This document shows positions 58,532 through 64,000 of a stretch of 64,000 nt of DNA, piece by piece; position 1 is the stretch's first letter, and each line of letters opens with the position of its first letter. The position numbers and the translations under genes are program-made. Origin of the DNA: Cytophagaceae bacterium (GTDB lineage Bacteria; Bacteroidota; Bacteroidia; Cytophagales; Spirosomataceae); the NCBI GenBank assembly GCA_947460975.1, contig CANHGO010000001.1:124001-188000 (forward strand), in the 5' to 3' direction. Under the pieces are notes generated by a model. It was given only the letters and a program-made list of their open reading frames with translations, was not told where the DNA came from and ran no database searches.

Positions 58532-59659
58532 ATGCGATTTCAGGACATCCCAGGTTTACATGTGGTCAAAAAACAATTAAGCAATGCCGTGCAAAATCAG
58601 CACATTGCGCATGCCCAATTGTTTCAAGGGCCTACCGGTGGCGCACAAACAGCGATGGCCTTGGCTTTTGTATCCTATTTATTCTGTACTCAAAAGGAAG
58701 GCGATGATGCCTGTGGAACTTGTCCGAGTTGCCAAAAAGTCCACAAAGGAATACATCCAGACATCATATATGTAATTCCCTCGATCACCACAAAAAAGGT
58801 TAAGGAAGCTGAATCCGACGCATTTTTACCGGAATGGAGAAAATTTATGTTGGAATCACCTTACCGCACCATAGCTGATTGGTTAACCTATTTAGGTGCG
58901 GAAGGAAATCGACAAGGAAATATACCCGTTGAAGAAACGAGGAAGCTCATTCAAAAAATAAGCCTGAAGCCTTTTGAGGCTCCCTTTAAAATTGTATTTA
59001 TTTGGAATGCCGAAACACTAAATCTATCATCGGGAAACGCTTTATTGAAAACACTTGAGGAACCACCCTCATCTACCTTATTTATTTTAATCTGTTCGGA
59101 TCCACAAAAGTTGTTGACTACGATCATATCTAGAACCCAACGCATTAATGTAGGGACCGTCGACGAAGCAGATTTAGCCCCCTTCCTAACGGAAAAAACA
59201 GGTATTGAACGGGAAAAAGCGCAGCAACTCGCCATCACCTGCGAGGGAAATATTTCTTGGGCATTAGATAAAGCGGTGAATGAAAATATGAGTGCAACGA
59301 CTTGGTTTGCCGAATGGATGCGGGCGGTGTATTCGAAAAACCTGATCAAAATTTCATTGTTGGCAGATCAGTTTGATGCATTCAGCAAAGAGGATCAAAA
59401 AAGTGTGTTAGAACATACTCTACATATATTTAGGCAATGTTTATATCAAATATCGGGAACATCCCAACTCATTAAATCGCTTGAAAAAGAACGTGGATTC
59501 ATTGAAAATTTCTCAAAAACCTTAACGGGGGAGGCCATAGGAAAAATGAGTGAAAAAGTTTCAGAAGTACATTACCACTTGGAAAGAAATGCACGTGCCA
59601 AAATGCTTCACCTAGATCTTTCGCTCCAACTAATTCGAATTTTCCATGCGAAAAATTAA
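58532..59659 (+). CDS. holB: DNA polymerase III delta' subunit
   Basis: MRFQDIPGLHVVKKQLSNAVQNQHIAHAQLFQGPTGGAQTAMALAF; CGTCPSCQKVHKGIHPD; NALLKTLEEPPSSTLFIL. Confidence 0.92.
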   Translation: MRFQDIPGLHVVKKQLSNAVQNQHIAHAQLFQGPTGGAQTAMALAFVSYLFCTQKEGDDACGTCPSCQKVHKGIHPDIIYVIPSITTKKVKEAESDAFLPEWRKFMLESPYRTIADWLTYLGAEGNRQGNIPVEETRKLIQKISLKPFEAPFKIVFIWNAETLNLSSGNALLKTLEEPPSSTLFILICSDPQKLLTTIISRTQRINVGTVDEADLAPFLTEKTGIEREKAQQLAITCEGNISWALDKAVNENMSATTWFAEWMRAVYSKNLIKISLLADQFDAFSKEDQKSVLEHTLHIFRQCLYQISGTSQLIKSLEKERGFIENFSKTLTGEAIGKMSEKVSEVHYHLERNARAKMLHLDLSLQLIRIFHAKN

Positions 59660-60572
59660 AATAGGAACTCGAAATTCAGCGCTGGCTATTTGGCAGGCAG
59701 ATTACATTGGCTCTTGTTTGGAAAAGGCGGGACTCAACTATGAATTAATTGCGATATCGACCAAAGGCGATCAAATTTTAGATCGATCACTTTCGAAAAT
59801 TGGCTCAAAAGGGGTTTTCACTGAAGAACTCGAACAGATGTTGCGAAATGGAGACATTGACATCGCTCAGCATTCTGCCAAAGATCTTCCGTCGACCCTT
59901 CCCGAAGATTTACACTTAATTGCTTTTACGGAAAGAGAAAAATCGCATGATGTGCTGCTTAGTTTAGATCCTAATTTCACATTGAATACCGCAGGACCTC
60001 ATCAGATTGGTACATCATCCACTCGCCGACGTGCATTTTTAGGACATCTTTATCCTTCCTTAAAGCCTGTTGAGATGCGGGGGAATTTACAAACCCGATT
60101 AGAGAAGTTGAAAAACGGCGACTGCCACGCGATGATCTTAGCCTATGCTGGTGTATATCGCATGGATATGTCGGCCTATATTACAGAACATTTACCTTTG
60201 GATCAATTTATTCCTGCGGTGGGTCAAGGGTCTGTGGCGATTCAATGTGCGAAGACACTGTCCACGGATTTGCAAAACATCATTCGATCCGCATGCAATC
60301 ATGAGGCGACCGAAATATGCATTTTGGCGGAGCGGGAACTGTTATCCAAACTAGATGGAGGTTGCAGCGTCCCGGTGTATGGACATGCTCATATTGAAAA
60401 AGATGTTGTAAATTTGACCGGTGGAGTTTTAAGCTTAGATGGCCAACAAAAAATCGAGTTTTCTCTTGTTGGAAAAAACCCGATCGAACTAGGTCAAAAA
60501 TTAGCAGATCAATTAATTGGCGTAGGAGCCAGTGTATTGTTGAAAGAAATTAGAAGACAAATTGCCTTATAA
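59646..60572 (+). CDS. hemC: Porphobilinogen deaminase / hydroxymethylbilane synthase
   Basis: KIGTRNSALAIWQADYI; STKGDQILDRSLSKIGSKGVFTEELEQML; AQHSAKDLPSTLPEDL; GTSSTRRRAFL; DGGCSVPVYGHA. Confidence 0.96.
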   Translation: MRKIKIGTRNSALAIWQADYIGSCLEKAGLNYELIAISTKGDQILDRSLSKIGSKGVFTEELEQMLRNGDIDIAQHSAKDLPSTLPEDLHLIAFTEREKSHDVLLSLDPNFTLNTAGPHQIGTSSTRRRAFLGHLYPSLKPVEMRGNLQTRLEKLKNGDCHAMILAYAGVYRMDMSAYITEHLPLDQFIPAVGQGSVAIQCAKTLSTDLQNIIRSACNHEATEICILAERELLSKLDGGCSVPVYGHAHIEKDVVNLTGGVLSLDGQQKIEFSLVGKNPIELGQKLADQLIGVGASVLLKEIRRQIAL

Positions 60573-60578
60573 AACAGT

Positions 60579-61481
60579 ATGGAACAAACGATTTTAATTA
60601 CGGGATCCAATGGCCTATTAGGCCAAAAACTAGTTCACTTGTTGAGCCAGTTTCCTGAAATTAAATTAATTGCCACCGCTAAAGGCCCAAATCGCCTTAC
60701 TGGAGATTTGAAGTATACCTACGTTTCCCTTGACATCACGAATGAAGTTGAAGTTTTCGAGGTTTTTAAAACCTATCAGCCTGATGCAGTAATTCATACG
60801 GCCGCCATGACGAATGTCGATACCTGTGAAGCTGATCCTGAGGGATGTGAATTGTTAAATGTGACGGCCGTGTCCTATTTAATTAATGCATGCAAGTCGA
60901 ATAGCACATTTTTCTGCCACGTATCCACCGACTTCATTTTTGACGGGCTTTCAGGGCCCTATGATGAAAATGCCAAACCAAATCCTATCTCTATCTATGG
61001 AGAGAGTAAATTAAAGGCAGAGCAATTGCTTCAAGCATCTACTATTCAATGGGGAATTGCAAGAACCATTTTGGTTTTTGGAATTGTCGAAGATATGAGT
61101 CGAACCAATATCATTTTGTGGGTTAAAAAATCGCTGGAAGAGGGAAAGACGATTAATGTGGTGACAGACCAGTTTCGGACCCCTACCCTTGCGGAAGATT
61201 TGGCGATGGGTTGTTGGCTCATCACGAAAAACCACGTCCAAGGAATATTCAATATCTCGGGAAGTGATTTCCTAACTCCTTATGAGATGGCCATTAAAAC
61301 GGCTGAATTTTACAACTTACCCCAAGAATTGATTCAGAAAGCGGATTCATCTACTTTCTCACAACCAGCTAAAAGGCCATTGCGCACTGGATTTATCTTA
61401 GATAAAGCTAAAAGTGTTTTGGGTTACTCGCCTAGCAGTTTTAATGAGGGCATTGCCTTTATGGCCAAGCAACTCAAATAA
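60579..61481 (+). CDS. SDR family sugar-nucleotide reductase (RmlD/dTDP-4-dehydrorhamnose-reductase-like)
   Basis: ILITGSNGLLGQKLVHLL; VIHTAAMTNVDTCEADPEGCELLNVTA; STDFIFDGLSGPYDENAKPNPISIYGESKLKAE. Confidence 0.85.
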   Translation: MEQTILITGSNGLLGQKLVHLLSQFPEIKLIATAKGPNRLTGDLKYTYVSLDITNEVEVFEVFKTYQPDAVIHTAAMTNVDTCEADPEGCELLNVTAVSYLINACKSNSTFFCHVSTDFIFDGLSGPYDENAKPNPISIYGESKLKAEQLLQASTIQWGIARTILVFGIVEDMSRTNIILWVKKSLEEGKTINVVTDQFRTPTLAEDLAMGCWLITKNHVQGIFNISGSDFLTPYEMAIKTAEFYNLPQELIQKADSSTFSQPAKRPLRTGFILDKAKSVLGYSPSSFNEGIAFMAKQLK

Positions 61482-61487
61482 ATACCG

Positions 61488-62534
61488 CTACTCTTCGATT
61501 TCTATATTTTCATTAAGGAGTTCAGGCCTTTGAAGATTTTTATTTTCCTCTTGTAGAGTTCCCCACAAAATATCTTTTAATTCCTGAATGCCTTCTTGGG
61601 TTACGGAAGAGATAAAAACAAGTGGAAGATCTGCTGGAAGGCTTTCGCGCATCTCAACTTTCATTTCTGGAATGGAAAGATCCATTTTTGAAACGACTAA
61701 AACCCTACGTTTACTCAACATTTCAGGATTGTATTTCTGCAATTCACCTACGAGTATTTTGTATTCATCACCCCAATTTGTGGCATCCGATGGAATCAAA
61801 AAACATAAAATAGAATTTCGTTCTATATGCCTTAAAAAGCGCACGCCTAATCCTTTTCCTTCCGCAGCGCCTTCAATAATACCCGGAATATCGGCGACCA
61901 CAAACGATTTATAATCTCGGTAGGCGACAACCCCTAAATTAGGCACTAGCGTGGTAAATGGATAATCACCGATTTCAGGTTTGGCCTCAGAAATGACGGA
62001 CAATAAGGTTGATTTACCTGCATTTGGAAAACCTACTAGGCCTACATCAGCTAATACTTTCAGTTCCATGATGACCCAACGTTCTTGGCCAGGCTCGCCT
62101 GGTTGCGCATGACGAGGCGACTGATTAGTGGAGGATTTAAAATGGAAATTACCTAATCCACCTCGGCCTCCGGGCAATAAAAGAACTTTTTGACCATCAT
62201 CGGTCACTTCTGCCAAAAACTCTTCGGTCTCTCCATCCTTCACAATGGTACCTAAAGGCACTTGAATATAGACATCATCACCTTCTGATCCTGATCTACG
62301 GGCACCTTCGCCCCCATTTCCATTATCGGCAATAATATGTTTTTGATATTTTAAATGAAGCAAAGTCCATTGTTGGGTGGTCCCCACTAAATATATATGA
62401 CCTCCTCGACCACCATCTCCTCCGTCTGGACCACCTTTGGGAACGTGTTTTTCTCTTCTAAAATGTGAAGAGCCACTTCCACCATGTCCTGAACGAAGGT
62501 TAATTTTAACGTAATCGATGAAATTTGAAGTCAT
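61488..62534 (-). CDS. obgE: GTPase ObgE
   Basis: [87 protein letters not shown]. Confidence 0.97.
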   Translation of the reverse strand: MTSNFIDYVKINLRSGHGGSGSSHFRREKHVPKGGPDGGDGGRGGHIYLVGTTQQWTLLHLKYQKHIIADNGNGGEGARRSGSEGDDVYIQVPLGTIVKDGETEEFLAEVTDDGQKVLLLPGGRGGLGNFHFKSSTNQSPRHAQPGEPGQERWVIMELKVLADVGLVGFPNAGKSTLLSVISEAKPEIGDYPFTTLVPNLGVVAYRDYKSFVVADIPGIIEGAAEGKGLGVRFLRHIERNSILCFLIPSDATNWGDEYKILVGELQKYNPEMLSKRRVLVVSKMDLSIPEMKVEMRESLPADLPLVFISSVTQEGIQELKDILWGTLQEENKNLQRPELLNENIEIEE

Positions 62535-62556
62535 ATAATTCGATTGATGCTTTGTT

Positions 62557-62606
62557 GAGGCACGATAATCGTGTCTGAAAACTGTAAAGACACGATGCTC
62601 GCGCCT
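62557..62606. repeat. REP-like palindrome pair between adk and obgE
   Basis: cacgat-a-atcgtg (62561-62573, perfect) and agacacga-tgc-tcgcgcct (62588-62606, 6/8 paired), separated by gtct-gaaaactgta. Confidence 0.6.
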
Positions 62607-62622
62607 AAAAAATTACCTTTGA

Positions 62623-63192
62623 TTATGACTCGATAATGGAAACAATCTGTTCGAAAATCTCCTCGATTTCCCCTACGCCATTAATCCCTTTAAACTTTCC
62701 TTGGTCCGCATAATGTGATGCCACGGGAGCTGTTTTTTCGTTGTATTCCTGTACACGCTTACGAATCAAATCTTCATTTTGATCATCTGGGCGTCCAGAG
62801 GATTTTCCACGGGATAATAAACGCTGGGTTAATTCCTCGTCTCCCACTTGCAAAGCAATCATTTGTGTGATAGACAAATGGTGGCCACCTAATAAAACAT
62901 CTAGAGCATTTGCCTGGGCAACTGTCCGAGGAAAGCCATCGAAAATAAAGCCATTGGCCGACTTATTCTCGTTCAATTTATTTTCAATCATTCCGATCAC
63001 CACAGAATCTGGAACTAAAATGCCTTGATCCATTAATTTCTTAGCTTCTAAACCCAAAGGTGTATTCGCCTGTATCTCAGCACGCAGTAAATCGCCTGTT
63101 GACAAATGAATCAAACCATATTTTTCAATGATTTTAGCCGATTGAGTTCCTTTACCGGCACCTGGAGGGCCAAATAAAACAAGATTTAACAT
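62623..63192 (-). CDS. adk: Adenylate kinase
   Basis: MLNLVLFGPPGAGKGTQSAKIIEKYGLIHLSTGDLLRAEI; FIFDGFPRTVAQANAL; SGRPDDQNEDLIRKRVQEY. Confidence 0.97.
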   Translation of the reverse strand: MLNLVLFGPPGAGKGTQSAKIIEKYGLIHLSTGDLLRAEIQANTPLGLEAKKLMDQGILVPDSVVIGMIENKLNENKSANGFIFDGFPRTVAQANALDVLLGGHHLSITQMIALQVGDEELTQRLLSRGKSSGRPDDQNEDLIRKRVQEYNEKTAPVASHYADQGKFKGINGVGEIEEIFEQIVSIIES

Positions 63193-63220
63193 AAAAATTT
63201 ATCTATTGATTTTAAAAAGA

Positions 63221-63228
63221 CAAAGGTA
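63221..63228 (-). promoter_or_regulatory. Bacteroidota -7-like element TACCTTTG upstream of adk
   Basis: caaaggta on plus strand, i.e. TACCTTTG on minus, ~29 nt upstream of the adk start. Confidence 0.4.
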
Positions 63229-63429
63229 AACAAAGACCTTGAATAAACTACAGGTGTTCTAGGTACATTAAATTGTAAATAATGTTTAATGGACAAAACA
63301 TTAAAATTTCTTATAAATTCAAAAAAAATATAAAAATCATTTTTAAAATAAAAATATTTATCTTTTTTTGTAGTTCAATTTTCTTCAATGCGTCAAGCAA
63401 AGGAGATTTAAACCCTTAATTCATTATTT

Positions 63430-64000
63430 ATGAAAACAAAATTCTACGTAAGCAGAGTGGTCTTCATGATGGCAATAATGCTAACCCTTTCATGGGTTTC
63501 ATTTGGCCAGGACCGAAAAGTAGCGGGAAAAGTTCAGGACTCAGGTGGTCAGGGCATTCCAGGAGTTTCTATTGTAGTCAAAGGAAGTACTGTAGGTACA
63601 ACTTCTGATGGAAATGGAGCATTCTCTATTAATGTTAAAAGTTCTAATGCAGAACTAACATTCACATCTGTTGGGTATGTAAGCCAAACAGTTGCTGTAG
63701 GTGGCAAATCCACTTTAGCGATTACGCTAGCGGATGATGTAAGCCAATTAAGTGAAGTAGTCGTTACTGGTTACACATCTCAACGTAAAAAAGACATTAC
63801 GGGTGCCGTAGCGGTTGTAAGTGCGAAAGAACTTACTGCCGTACCAGCTGCATCGGTAACGCAAATGTTACAAGGTCGTGCATCAGGTGTGACGGTAGGT
63901 AATGACAACTCACCGGGTGGTGGTACGATGGTTCGTGTTCGTGGTTTTGGATCTACCAACAACAACTCGCCTCTTTATGTAATTGATGGCGTGCCTACAC
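63430..64000 (+). CDS. SusC/RagA family TonB-linked outer membrane protein (3' truncated by window edge)
   Basis: MKTKFYVSRVVFMMAIMLTLSWVSFGQDRKVAGKVQDSGGQGIPGVSIVVKGSTVGTTSDGNGAFSINV...LSEVVVTGYTSQRKKDITGAVAVVSAKEL...QGRASGVTVGNDNSPGGGTMVRVRGFGSTNNNSPLYVIDGVPT. Confidence 0.94.
   Translation, partial: MKTKFYVSRVVFMMAIMLTLSWVSFGQDRKVAGKVQDSGGQGIPGVSIVVKGSTVGTTSDGNGAFSINVKSSNAELTFTSVGYVSQTVAVGGKSTLAITLADDVSQLSEVVVTGYTSQRKKDITGAVAVVSAKELTAVPAASVTQMLQGRASGVTVGNDNSPGGGTMVRVRGFGSTNNNSPLYVIDGVPT

Noticed and set aside
1-64000. tRNA, rRNA, prophage, integrative element or defence island
   Set aside because: Looked through the intergenic gaps and gene list; no cloverleaf, rRNA, integrase, transposase or defence-type gene cluster was recognised, though tRNAscan and defence-model searches were not run.

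Overview
This 64 kb window reads as chromosomal DNA from a Bacteroidota bacterium, probably Cytophagales (inferred from SusC/TonB receptors, PorT, DUF4249, Bacteroidota-type TAnnTTTG promoters and the N-acyl-ornithine carbamoyltransferase arginine route). It is densely packed and mostly housekeeping: mutS, nadK, cdsA, dusB, pyrH, frr, an arginine cluster (carbamoyltransferase-argB-argE-like-argH), riboflavin synthase, ubiE/menG-porT, a nagB-PIG-L fusion, nrdA, rpmE type B, holB, hemC, obgE and adk. Accessory genes include a GntP-type permease with a sugar kinase/nucleotidyltransferase pair, a GMC oxidoreductase with its subunit 3, a vanadium-haloperoxidase-like lipoprotein coupled to a truncated globin, a crtW-like carotenoid ketolase, a PadR/PspC/DUF2807 block and TonB receptors. 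I found no rRNA, tRNA, CRISPR array, transposase, phage or canonical defence locus. The best candidates for follow-up are non-coding or arrangement signals: a ~172-bp MITE-like element with perfect 17-bp terminal inverted repeats that supplies a stop codon; REP-like palindromes, one of which also supplies a stop codon; a 30-bp near-perfect operator upstream of a small HipB/Xre-like regulator joined to nagB-PIG-L; a PadR-type ATGT/ACAT operator; and an intergenic stem-loop at 15.5 kb. I see no clear new multi-gene system. All homology calls are from reading the protein sequences; no database search was run.
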